Shown: positions 5,744 through 13,965 of the stretch, piece after piece
Position numbering within the stretch: position 1 is the first letter of the stretch
Layout of the letters: each line of letters opens with the position of its first letter
Assembly (NCBI GenBank): GCA_030765805.1
Contig: JAVCDH010000070.1
Span: 1-35,179, forward strand
Source: Candidatus Euphemobacter frigidus
Lineage (GTDB): Bacteria > Auribacterota > Erginobacteria > Erginobacterales > Erginobacteraceae
Reading direction: 5' to 3'
Length of the DNA stretch: 35,179 nt
The notes under the pieces: generated by a model
What the model was told of the DNA's origin: nothing
What the model saw: the letters and a program-made list of their open reading frames with translations, nothing else
Database searches by the model: none
Position numbers and translations under genes: made by a program

Positions 5744-7245
5744 AATTAAACCGGATGATCGAAGAACTTTGCCCGATCTCGGTTCAGGGGAAGACAGCGG
5801 TTGAGATCACGGGTATTGCCGCTGATTCGCGCCTGATCCAGCCCGGCAATCTCTTTGTTGCCATACCGGGAGAACAATATAACGGGACCAATTTTATCTC
5901 CCAGGCGAAGGACCGGGGGGCGGTGGGGATTGTTCTGGGGGATTTTACTTCCGCTGTAAACACCAATCTGGCTCAGATTAAAGTGGCCGACCCGCGCCGG
6001 GCATTGGCCTCCCTCTCCCACAGCTTCTTCCATCATCCCGCCGAGAAGATGAAGATGATCGGGGTGACCGGTACCAACGGCAAGACGACCGTAGCCATCC
6101 TGGCCCGGTCCGTCTTTGAAGACGCCGGCCTCTCAACCGGTCTGATAGGAACGATCTATTATGGGATCGGAGAAAGGCAGTTGCCGTCGGACCTGACCAC
6201 CCCCGGCCCGCCCCGGCTGCCGGAGCTTCTGGCGGATATGAAGAGAATGGGTTGTACCCACGTTATTATGGAGGTCTCATCCCATGCTATTGCCCAGCAA
6301 CGCGTGGCCGGGATTGAGTTCGCGACCGCCATCTTTACCAATCTTTCCCGGGAGCACCTGGATTACCACCGGACCATTGAAGAGTACCGGGCCGTAAAGA
6401 TGAGCTTCCTGGAGAGCCTTAATCGAAGAAGAGATCGTCGTGAAAACAAAACGGTGATCATTAATGACGACGATCCTTTAAGCCAGCGTGTCAGGGGCAG
6501 GATCAAGATACCGATCATCACCTACGGACTCTCCCCCCGGGCGGACCTCTCTGCCTCCGAAATCCAGCTGGAACAGTCCGGCTCTTCTTTTATGGTGAAC
6601 TTCCGCGGGAGATCATACCACGGCCGGATTGTTCTGCCGGGAAGATATAATATCTACAATGCCCTGGCGGTCGTGGCTCTCGGGTTGAGCGAGGGACTCC
6701 GGATGGAAGCCATCCTGACTGCCATTGAGAAGAGTCCGGGGATCAGCGGCCGGTTGGAGCCGGTTGACGTCGGGCAGGAGTTTGCCCTCTTCGTCGACTA
6801 TGCCCATACCCCTGACGGCCTGGAGAATGTTCTCCGGGCTATGAGGGAATTGTATCATCACCGGCTGATTGTTGCCTTCGGCTGCGGTGGAGATCGGGAT
6901 GTCGCGAAGCGGCCGTTGATGGGCGCGGTTGCCGCGCGATGGGCCGATGAAGTTATCATTACCTCCGATAATTCGCGTTCGGAAGAACCGGAAAAGATCA
7001 TTGATGATATCCTCTCGGGCTTTCCTCGCGCCTTCAAGAAAGTACGGGTGGTGATTGATCGCCGTCAGGCGATTGAATCGGCCTGCCGGGCGGCTCAGGC
7101 CGGGGATGTAGTATTGATCGCGGGAAAAGGTCACGAGCAGAAGCAGATCTTCCGGGATCGGATTATCCCCTTCAATGACCGTGAGGTGGCCCGGGATGTT
7201 ATGGCGAAGATTATGGGAGTGGAAAGGATGGTGGGTGTTGGTTGA
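5740..7245 (+). CDS. murE: UDP-MurNAc-L-Ala-D-Glu:meso-diaminopimelate (or related) ligase MurE
   Basis: A 501-residue cytoplasmic ATP-dependent ligase that adds the third amino acid of the stem peptide. The N-terminal UMAG-binding domain includes GIAADSR (~25-31). The ATPase domain has GVTGTNGKTT (~108-117), followed by EVSSHA and a carbamylated-lysine region (YRAVK). The C-terminal domain carries DNSRSE (410-415). Meso-DAP enzymes have DNPR at this place; here Pro is replaced by Ser while Asn and Arg are kept, so DAP is the likeliest substrate but this is inference. The ATGA overlap with ftsI suggests coupled translation. Confidence 0.93.
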   Translation: MKLNRMIEELCPISVQGKTAVEITGIAADSRLIQPGNLFVAIPGEQYNGTNFISQAKDRGAVGIVLGDFTSAVNTNLAQIKVADPRRALASLSHSFFHHPAEKMKMIGVTGTNGKTTVAILARSVFEDAGLSTGLIGTIYYGIGERQLPSDLTTPGPPRLPELLADMKRMGCTHVIMEVSSHAIAQQRVAGIEFATAIFTNLSREHLDYHRTIEEYRAVKMSFLESLNRRRDRRENKTVIINDDDPLSQRVRGRIKIPIITYGLSPRADLSASEIQLEQSGSSFMVNFRGRSYHGRIVLPGRYNIYNALAVVALGLSEGLRMEAILTAIEKSPGISGRLEPVDVGQEFALFVDYAHTPDGLENVLRAMRELYHHRLIVAFGCGGDRDVAKRPLMGAVAARWADEVIITSDNSRSEEPEKIIDDILSGFPRAFKKVRVVIDRRQAIESACRAAQAGDVVLIAGKGHEQKQIFRDRIIPFNDREVARDVMAKIMGVERMVGVG

Positions 7246-7257
7246 TTGATTGGAGCT

Positions 7258-8655
7258 ATGGAGTCCCAGGAACTACAGACGATTACGGACTGGACCGGGG
7301 GGAGTTTACTGAAAGGGGATCCGTCCGCCCGGGTCGCGGGAATCAGCACTGACAGTCGGAGGGTGAGACCGGGAGAATTGTTTCTGGCTCTACGGGGGGA
7401 GAGGTTCGATGGGCATGATTTTGCCGCCGCCGCGTTAAGTAAAGGCGCGGCCGGAGTAATCCTGGATCACCCGGTCCCGGAGATCGATACCCGGTATGCC
7501 GGGAAGGCCCTGATCAGAGTGGAAGATACCCTCCAGGCCCTGGCCGGCTTGGCCCGGGGCTACCGCGCACTCTTTGATATCTTGGCGGTGGCCGTAACCG
7601 GCAGCAACGGAAAGACCACAACCAAGAATTTGATTGGTCGGTTGCTGGACGCGGATATGAAGACGCTCACCGCCCCGGCCAGCTATAATAACCTGATCGG
7701 GGTCTCTCTGACCGTTCTCCGGATCGAGAGGAACCATCAGGCGGTGGTCTTCGAAGTAGGAATGAACCGGCCCGGTGAAATCGGAGAACTGGGAGAGATC
7801 TGTCGTCCCCGGATCGCGGTGGTTACCAATGTGGGACCGGCCCATATCGGTAACCTCGGGAGCCTGGAAAAGATTGCCCGGGAGAAGGCCGAACTGTTCA
7901 AGTCACTGGAGGGAGAAAAAACGGCATTTTTAAATATCGATGATCACCGGGTTAGAGCTATGGCTCGGAGTGCCCCAGGGCCGGTGATCGGGTTCGGCTT
8001 TGACCCATCCGCGCAGGTCCGGGCCAGCAACTTAAGCTATCTACCGGATGGTGTGAAATTTGACCTAAACCTGGCGGATGAAAGGATGACGATTCATTCA
8101 CCGCTGCCGGGACGATATAATGTTTATAACCTGCTGGCCGCTCTGGGGGTGGCCGATCACCTGCATATCTCCCCGGCCCGGATGAAGGAGGCGATATCGA
8201 AGGCCGATCTCCCGTCCCAACGCATGGAAGAGGTGGTGATCGAGGGAGTGTTGCTGATTGATGACGCCTATAACGCGAATCCGGCCTCGATGAGAGCCGC
8301 CCTGGATAGCTGGCTGATGATGAAGGTCAAAGGGCGGAGAGTCATGGTCAGCGGAGACATGCATGAGCTGGGAGAGTTCTCCCGGGCCGAACATCAGGCC
8401 TGGGGAGAGGAACTGGGTGAGTCGGCGCTGGATTATCTGATTTTTCTTGGTCCCTGGTCGCGATATTCCGCCCGGGCCGCGGAAGAGAAAGGGTTCCCCG
8501 ACCGGAGAATATTCGCCGTCGACGACTCTCAAACGGTGGCGGAGTTGCTTCGGGGTATTCTTCAACCGGGAGACAGCGTCCTTATCAAGGGCTCCCGGGT
8601 GATGAAGATGGAGGAGATCGTGGAGAGATTGAAAGGATCAACGACGTATGAATAA
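7258..8655 (+). CDS. murF: UDP-MurNAc-tripeptide:D-Ala-D-Ala ligase MurF
   Basis: This enzyme adds the D-Ala-D-Ala dipeptide (made by Ddl) to the UDP-MurNAc-tripeptide. Seen in order: STDSRRVRPGELFLALRGE, shortened here to the diagnostic TDSRxVxPGxLFxAL stretch, GERFDGHDF, the ATP loop VTGSNGKTTTKN (~residues 114-125), GMNRPGEIGEL, and DDAYNANPASM in the C-terminal domain. All are MurF hallmarks. From ATG 7258 the product is 465 residues. A TTG at 7246, immediately after the murE stop, would add four residues. Neither start has a well-spaced Shine-Dalgarno, so the exact start is uncertain. Confidence 0.92.
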   Translation: MESQELQTITDWTGGSLLKGDPSARVAGISTDSRRVRPGELFLALRGERFDGHDFAAAALSKGAAGVILDHPVPEIDTRYAGKALIRVEDTLQALAGLARGYRALFDILAVAVTGSNGKTTTKNLIGRLLDADMKTLTAPASYNNLIGVSLTVLRIERNHQAVVFEVGMNRPGEIGELGEICRPRIAVVTNVGPAHIGNLGSLEKIAREKAELFKSLEGEKTAFLNIDDHRVRAMARSAPGPVIGFGFDPSAQVRASNLSYLPDGVKFDLNLADERMTIHSPLPGRYNVYNLLAALGVADHLHISPARMKEAISKADLPSQRMEEVVIEGVLLIDDAYNANPASMRAALDSWLMMKVKGRRVMVSGDMHELGEFSRAEHQAWGEELGESALDYLIFLGPWSRYSARAAEEKGFPDRRIFAVDDSQTVAELLRGILQPGDSVLIKGSRVMKMEEIVERLKGSTTYE

Positions 8656-8677
8656 AGTTATTTAAAAAGGATTCCTC

Positions 8678-9778
8678 ATGTTCTATTACATCTTTTATCC
8701 GCTCCGGGAAGTCTGGTTCGGATTCAACATCTTTAAATACATTACCTTCCGGGCCGGCTGCGCGGCGGTAATGGCGTTTTTAATCACGGTGATCTTCGGC
8801 AAACCGATTATCGCCAAACTAAAATCCCTCAAGGTAGGAGAGCACATCCGGAGCGGGAAGTATTATGAGGACCTTCATGAACGTCACAAGGGAAAAGAAG
8901 GCACGCCCACTATGGGGGGGCTGATTATTCTTCTGGCGGTAATGCTGGCCACTCTCTTCTGGGCCCGCTTAGCAACACTCCAGGTCCAGGTGATCATTAT
9001 CTCTTCCTTATGGCTGGGAGTGATCGGTTTTATCGACGACTGGATCAAACTCCGGGGGTTCGGGAAGAGGGGGCTTTCGGGAAAGGTCAAACTGGCCGGT
9101 CAGGTTATTCTGGGGTTAGGGATCGGTCTCTATCTACTTTACCACCCGGAGACCGGTTCGTATGCCGGGCATCTTCGGATACCATTTTATAAGTATGTTC
9201 TGCATGATATCGGGATTTTTTCCGTACTGTTCACGATCCTGGTTCTGGTCGGCAGTACCAACGCGGTTAACCTGACCGACGGCCTTGATGGTCTGGCGAT
9301 TGGCTGTCTCTCCATCGCCGCGTTGGCTTTCGCCGCTCTGGCATATGTCAGTGGCCATGCCCAGTTTGCCAAGTACCTCCAGATACTATATATCCCCGGG
9401 GCGGGTGAGTTGACTGTCTTCTGTGCCGCTCTGGGAGGGGCCGGTCTGGGCTTTCTCTGGTTCAACGCCTATCCGGCTCAAGTCTTCATGGGGGACACCG
9501 GGGCTCTGGCCTGCGGGGGAGCGATCGGAACGGTGGCGGTCTTAATAAAGAAAGAGCTTTTCCTGATCCTGATCGGCGGAGTTTTTGTTGTTGAGGCGAT
9601 CTCGGTTATTCTTCAGGTCTTGTCTTTTAAATTAAGGGGACGCCGCGTTTTTAAGATGGCGCCTCTCCATCACCATTTTGAGATGAAACATATCCCGGAG
9701 ACCAAGATAACCGTCCGGTTCTGGATCTGTGCGGTCATCTCCGCGTTGATCGGCCTGGGAGCGCTGAAGATGAGATAA
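8678..9778 (+). CDS. mraY: Phospho-N-acetylmuramoyl-pentapeptide transferase MraY
   Basis: A 366-residue polytopic inner-membrane enzyme (about ten hydrophobic helices) that moves phospho-MurNAc-pentapeptide onto undecaprenyl phosphate to make lipid I. It shows the catalytic or Mg2+-binding signatures of the family: KEGTPTMGG near residue 72, FIDDWIK (~114), NAVNLTDGLDGLA (~198), FMGDTGALACGG (~272) and the PLHHHFE loop (~334). The length is typical (~360). ATG 8678 lies 22 bp after murF with a weak AAGGA-like site. It is the membrane step between MurF and MurG. Confidence 0.96.
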   Translation: MFYYIFYPLREVWFGFNIFKYITFRAGCAAVMAFLITVIFGKPIIAKLKSLKVGEHIRSGKYYEDLHERHKGKEGTPTMGGLIILLAVMLATLFWARLATLQVQVIIISSLWLGVIGFIDDWIKLRGFGKRGLSGKVKLAGQVILGLGIGLYLLYHPETGSYAGHLRIPFYKYVLHDIGIFSVLFTILVLVGSTNAVNLTDGLDGLAIGCLSIAALAFAALAYVSGHAQFAKYLQILYIPGAGELTVFCAALGGAGLGFLWFNAYPAQVFMGDTGALACGGAIGTVAVLIKKELFLILIGGVFVVEAISVILQVLSFKLRGRRVFKMAPLHHHFEMKHIPETKITVRFWICAVISALIGLGALKMR

Positions 9779-9798
9779 GATAGAGGATTGATTTATCG

Positions 9799-11157
9799 AT
9801 GCTCATGCATTTATCAGGGAAAAAAGTTGTAGTTCTGGGGCTGGGCGTGAGCGGAGAGGCGGCGGCCGAACTGTTGCTGAGAGAAGGAGCGGTGGTTACC
9901 GTTCTTGATGACGACGATACCTCCGAATTGAGAAACCGGGCCGGGCAGCTGCGGAGAAAGGGGGCGGTGGTATCACTGGGGAGGGAGGGAGAAAGGAACG
10001 GGGATTTCTTTGAAATGTTGGTCCTGAGTCCCGGTATTCCGTGGTCACATCGGGTAATCCGGAGGGCTCGGGAAGAAGAGATCCCGGTTCTGGCTGAGAT
10101 TGAGCTGGCCGCTCGATTGCTGAATCGGCCTTTGATCGCTGTTACCGGAACCAATGGGAAGACCACCACAGTCAGTCTGCTCTCTGATATCTTCCGGCGT
10201 GGTGGAATGCCCTGCGTAACGGGGGGGAATATCGGCTACCCCCTTTCTCGGGTAGTCCTGGAGGGAGAAGAGAATTCGCTGATTGTGGTCGAGGTCAGTT
10301 CATTTCAACTGGATGGGATCGAGACGTTTCGTCCGTCAATCGCGGCTCTCTTGAATCTCACTCCCGATCACTTGGACCGGTACCGGGTGATGGCGGCTTA
10401 CCGGGCGGCGAAGTTGCGTCTTTTCGAGAACCAGGGAGAGGGCGACCGGGCCGTGATGCCGGATAGCCTCCGGCTCTTGCTGGAGTCGGCGGTACCGCCG
10501 GCAGTGGAGAAGATAATCTGGGGAGGGAAGGCCGGGATGGTCCGGAGCGAAGGTGAGGCCATCTGGACGAACCTCCCCGGACGGCGGGAGAGAATATGCG
10601 GAATGAACGAGATCGCCCTTCCCGGCCGTCATAATCTGGAGAATGTGATGGCAGCCGCCACCATCGCCTTGATCAAGGGGGTAGGGGAGAAGGTAATCGG
10701 GGAGGCAATTCGTTCTTTTGCCGGGCTCCCTCACCGGTTGGAGTATGTTGCCTCCCCCTTAGGAGTTCGGTTTTATAATGACTCTAAAGCTACCAATCCC
10801 GGGGCGGTAGCGGCGGCCCTGGGGTCATTTGAGCGGCCGATTATCTGGCTGGCCGGAGGGAGCGACAAGGGTCTGGACTTTTCTCCCTTGAAGCCGCTTC
10901 TTCGGGGTTCGGTTAAACTGGCGCTCTTGATGGGGGAGAGCCGGGAGAAGTTGCGGGAGGTGGTGGAAGGCGAGGTTCCCTTCCAGACGGTCTCCGGCCT
11001 GGAAGAGGCCGTCCCCATAGCCTTGCGGAGCGCGGAACCAGGAGATGTTGTTCTCCTCTCTCCCGGTTGCGCCAGTTTTGATATGTTTAAGAGTTATCAG
11101 GAAAGAGGGGAGATTTTCAAATACTTGGTGAATAACCAACTATTACCAGGAGGCTGA
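9799..11157 (+). CDS. murD: UDP-N-acetylmuramoyl-L-alanine:D-glutamate ligase MurD
   Basis: A 452-residue cytoplasmic ligase that adds D-Glu to UDP-MurNAc-L-Ala. The N-terminal Rossmann domain starts KKVVVLGLGVSGEAA. SPGIP (~77-81) is typical, as is the ATPase loop VTGTNGKTTT (~115-124), then VEVSSFQL, NLTPDHLDRY, and in the third domain YNDSKATNPGAV and LLSPGCASFDMF. All are MurD signatures in the expected order. An alternative in-frame ATG lies two codons downstream. The next gene starts 3 bp after the stop. Confidence 0.95.
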   Translation: MLMHLSGKKVVVLGLGVSGEAAAELLLREGAVVTVLDDDDTSELRNRAGQLRRKGAVVSLGREGERNGDFFEMLVLSPGIPWSHRVIRRAREEEIPVLAEIELAARLLNRPLIAVTGTNGKTTTVSLLSDIFRRGGMPCVTGGNIGYPLSRVVLEGEENSLIVVEVSSFQLDGIETFRPSIAALLNLTPDHLDRYRVMAAYRAAKLRLFENQGEGDRAVMPDSLRLLLESAVPPAVEKIIWGGKAGMVRSEGEAIWTNLPGRRERICGMNEIALPGRHNLENVMAAATIALIKGVGEKVIGEAIRSFAGLPHRLEYVASPLGVRFYNDSKATNPGAVAAALGSFERPIIWLAGGSDKGLDFSPLKPLLRGSVKLALLMGESREKLREVVEGEVPFQTVSGLEEAVPIALRSAEPGDVVLLSPGCASFDMFKSYQERGEIFKYLVNNQLLPGG

Positions 11158-11160
11158 AAT

Positions 11161-11586
11161 ATGAATAAACCTAAGATGATCCTGTACGCCGGCCTGGGGT
11201 CTCTGGTTTCGGTATTGATCTGGAGTTTCATCGGGGGTTGCCATACTACCCCGGATCAGACGAAGGAACCGACCCGGGTTGAATCAGCTTTGATTGAGAA
11301 GAAGGCTCCGGCGGCGGTTGAGACCGAGGAGGCCCTGATCGAAGAAGGCATTTTAGAGGAGAAGAAACCAAAAAATCCGCTGGAGGGGGAGAAGCCCCCG
11401 GTCGCGTTAGCTCCGGCTGAGCCTTCTTCGCCGGTACCGCAAACTCGGATCCATACGGTCAGTAAGGGGGATACGCTCTGGGCGATCAGCCGTCGGTATC
11501 ACGTCAGCGTTCAGGCAATCCAGGAGGCCAACGGAATCTCAGAGCCCGATCGGCTCTCAATCGGCCAGCAACTGCGGATACCTTAA
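11161..11586 (+). CDS. LysM-domain lipoprotein
   Basis: The 141-residue precursor has a hydrophobic signal segment ending in IGGC, with Cys27 as probable lipidation site for the Lgt pathway (lgt itself is at 27999-28823). A flexible linker rich in Glu, Pro, Ala and Lys (~30-95) follows. A single LysM domain ends the protein (~97-141: HTVSKGDTLWAIS, then YHVSVQAIQEANG and LSIGQQLRIP), which binds N-acetylglucosamine in peptidoglycan. The lipobox is imperfect (Gly at -2). The gene sits between murD and ftsW with an AGGAGG site just before the ATG, so it is probably made together with the division machinery. It has no catalytic domain and may tether or bridge envelope layers at the septum. Confidence 0.82.
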   Translation: MNKPKMILYAGLGSLVSVLIWSFIGGCHTTPDQTKEPTRVESALIEKKAPAAVETEEALIEEGILEEKKPKNPLEGEKPPVALAPAEPSSPVPQTRIHTVSKGDTLWAISRRYHVSVQAIQEANGISEPDRLSIGQQLRIP

Positions 11587-11592
11587 ATAAAT

Positions 11593-11667
11593 TAGCCCCG
11601 GGCGGGGCAAATTTGGGGAATAGGGATTCGGGAATAGGGATTGGTTCACCCAATTCCTATAAGATGT
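11593..11667. repeat. Intergenic hairpin plus GGGAATAGGGATT direct repeats
   Basis: The gap between the LysM gene and ftsW holds a GC hairpin (GCCCC/GGGGC around 11595-11608), two tandem copies of GGGAATAGGGATT (14-bp period, ~11616-11643) and an inverted near-copy (CCAATTCCTAT, 11650-11660) that can pair with the second repeat at 10 of 11 positions. It interrupts an otherwise tightly packed operon. No T-run follows, so it is not a clear terminator. Confidence 0.5.
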
Positions 11668-11713
11668 TGCCTATTCAATAGTTTTATTGAAATTCCGAAG
11701 CAGGAATATAGCC

Positions 11714-12874
11714 ATGCAGATCAATTATCTAAAGACGATTCTTATCTTCCTGGTTGCAGTCCTCCTCGGGGTTGGGCTGATGATGATTTACAGCAGCAGT
11801 ACTATCTATGCTTTGGATAAATATGGTGACAGCTATTTTTTTTTAAAACGCCAGCTGCTCTGGCTGGGAGCCGGGATAGTTCTTTTTTTTCTCACCGCCC
11901 GGACGGACTATCACTGGCTTCAGAAGAAGAGTCGTTTGATGCTCATTCTGGGGGTGATCCTTCTGGTTGCCGTTTTTATCCCCGGGTTAGGACGGAGCGG
12001 AGGAGGGGCCCGGCGTTGGTTGAGATTGGGCGGGTTTGGCTTTCAACCGTCGGAACTGGTAAAATACCTGGTGATCGTTTATCTGGCCGATCTTCTCTCC
12101 CGTCGCCAGAAGACGATCGATCGGTTTTTCTCGGGCTTCCTCCCCCCCCTGTTGGTAATCGGGGGCCTCTCCGGGCTGATAGTCATCCAGCCGGACCTGG
12201 GGTCCGCCCTCATCCTCGTGGTTATCGGGATTTTGATGCTCTATCTGGGAGGCGCGCGATTGGCCCATCTGGGGCTACTCTGTTTAACGGCTTTGCCTGC
12301 GCTGACGCTTCTAATTACGCGGGTCGGATATCGCAAGAGGAGAATTCTGGCCTTTATCAATCCCTGGGCCGATCCCAGGGGGATAGGGTTCCAGATCATT
12401 CAATCCTTGATCGCGCTCGGCTCGGGAGGGCCGACGGGCTTAGGCCTGGGGGAGAGCCGCCAGAAGCTCTTTTATCTCCCCGCCGCCACCACTGATTTTA
12501 TCTTCTCCATTCTGGGAGAGGAGCTTGGTTTTGCCGGTACCGGCCTGGTGATCATTCTGATCGTTGGTCTGCTGATCGTCGGTTTCGCGATTGCCCGGAG
12601 AGCCGATGATCTTTTCGGGAGTCTCCTGGCCCAGGGGATTACCGCGATGCTGGTCCTCCAGGCCATGATTAACATGGGTGTCTCGGCGGGTATTTTGCCG
12701 ACCAAGGGATTGCCGTTCCCCTTCGTCAGTTACGGAGGTTCGAATCTCATCGTCAGTTTTCTGGCGGTGGGTATCCTGGTCAATATCGCCACCTACCAGG
12801 AGAGAGAGTGCCGCTATAGCCGGCGGCGTGCCCCGGACTATATCTTTAGCCCGGAGAAAAAGGAGTTGAAGTAA
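11714..12874 (+). CDS. ftsW: Septal peptidoglycan glycosyltransferase FtsW (SEDS)
   Basis: A 386-residue protein with about ten transmembrane helices that polymerises lipid II at the septum with FtsI. Signatures include MIYSSSTIYAL in the first helix region, GGARRWLRLGGFGFQPSEL (~100-118), the large periplasmic loop with FINPWADPRGIGFQIIQS, and the C-terminal GILPTKGLPFPFVSYGGSN, all typical of SEDS proteins of the FtsW/RodA class. Its place between murD and murG marks it as FtsW. ATG 11714 has AGGA 8 nt upstream and is preferred over an upstream in-frame TTG (11687). The stop overlaps the murG start by 1 bp (TAATG). Confidence 0.94.
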   Translation: MQINYLKTILIFLVAVLLGVGLMMIYSSSTIYALDKYGDSYFFLKRQLLWLGAGIVLFFLTARTDYHWLQKKSRLMLILGVILLVAVFIPGLGRSGGGARRWLRLGGFGFQPSELVKYLVIVYLADLLSRRQKTIDRFFSGFLPPLLVIGGLSGLIVIQPDLGSALILVVIGILMLYLGGARLAHLGLLCLTALPALTLLITRVGYRKRRILAFINPWADPRGIGFQIIQSLIALGSGGPTGLGLGESRQKLFYLPAATTDFIFSILGEELGFAGTGLVIILIVGLLIVGFAIARRADDLFGSLLAQGITAMLVLQAMINMGVSAGILPTKGLPFPFVSYGGSNLIVSFLAVGILVNIATYQERECRYSRRRAPDYIFSPEKKELK

Positions 12875-13965
12875 TGAAGCTGGCATTCGCGGGAGGAGGA
12901 ACCGGGGGTCATCTCGCTCCCGCTCTTGCTCTTCTGGAGGAGCTGCGGGCCCGGGGAGATGATTCTCCGGTTATCTTTCTGACCGACGGCCGGGCCGCTC
13001 CGGATGTGGTCCGGCAGGTTCGAATCTCCGCGGCGAGTTTCTCTTTCAGGAGATGGTGGTCGATCCCCGCCGGGCTCATCCGGAACTACCGGGGGTATCG
13101 GCGCGGTCGGTCGGAACTGGCCGCCGCTTGTCCTGATCTGGTGGTGGGCCTGGGGGGGTATGTCTCGGTCCCGACGGTTCTGGCTGCCCGGCGGCTGAAG
13201 ATACCTATCGTTCTTCATGAACAGAACGCGGTGCTGGGGCGCGCCAACCGTTTTTTATCCCGTTTCGCTTCCCGGGTGATCGGAAGTTTCCCCCTCCCGG
13301 TGAGGGAAGGGGGTGGTCCGGACCCGATCCGGACGGGATTTCCCATCCGCCGCGCGGTCCGGGCTGAGGCCCCGGAGAGCACCGCCTCCGGTTGGGGTTT
13401 GGAGGAAGGCCGGTTTACCATCCTGGTCCTGGGTGGGAGTCGGGGGGCGCGGGCGGTCAACCGGCTGGCGGTGGAGACGATCCAAGACTTTCGGGATGAG
13501 GCGGATAACCTGCAATTCATTCATTGCGCCGGACGGGAGGATGTCGGGGTTTTGGAACGTGCCTATCGGAAGGCCGGGGTACCGGCCGCCGTATTCGACG
13601 CCCTGGAGACAATTGGATGGGCGTACAGCCTGGCTGACCTGGTAGTCGGGAGGGCGGGGGGCGCCACCTTGAGCGAGATCGCGTATTGGCGTCTACCGTC
13701 GATCTTGATCCCGTATCCGTGGGCGACCGACGCGCACCAACGAGCCAACGCCCGATACTTTCAGGGGGCCGGCGCGGCCCTGGTCTATGAGCAGGATGAG
13801 GTGAGTACTTCACTTCTGGTCGAGAGCGTACTCCGGCTTAAGGAGGACCGGGAAGAACGGGAGCGGATGTCGCGTGCCGCCGGGACCCTGTACATCTCCG
13901 GGGGGGCGGGCAGGATGCTTGATATTTTCCAGGAAGTGATCGAGGAGAAGCATGAAACCGGATGA
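12874..13965 (+). CDS. murG: UDP-GlcNAc:lipid I N-acetylglucosaminyltransferase MurG
   Basis: A 363-residue peripheral membrane GT-B enzyme that turns lipid I into lipid II. It shows the glycine-rich lipid/donor loop GGGTGGHLAPA (7-17), HEQNAVLGRANRFL (~114), LGGSRGARAVN in the second domain (~188), VVGRAGGATLSEI (~257) and the PYPWATDAHQRANA donor-site segment (~281). A ribosome site AAGGAG lies 9 nt before the ATG. It overlaps ftsW by 1 bp and murC by 14 bp, so the three are translationally linked. Confidence 0.95.
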   Translation: MKLAFAGGGTGGHLAPALALLEELRARGDDSPVIFLTDGRAAPDVVRQVRISAASFSFRRWWSIPAGLIRNYRGYRRGRSELAAACPDLVVGLGGYVSVPTVLAARRLKIPIVLHEQNAVLGRANRFLSRFASRVIGSFPLPVREGGGPDPIRTGFPIRRAVRAEAPESTASGWGLEEGRFTILVLGGSRGARAVNRLAVETIQDFRDEADNLQFIHCAGREDVGVLERAYRKAGVPAAVFDALETIGWAYSLADLVVGRAGGATLSEIAYWRLPSILIPYPWATDAHQRANARYFQGAGAALVYEQDEVSTSLLVESVLRLKEDREERERMSRAAGTLYISGGAGRMLDIFQEVIEEKHETG

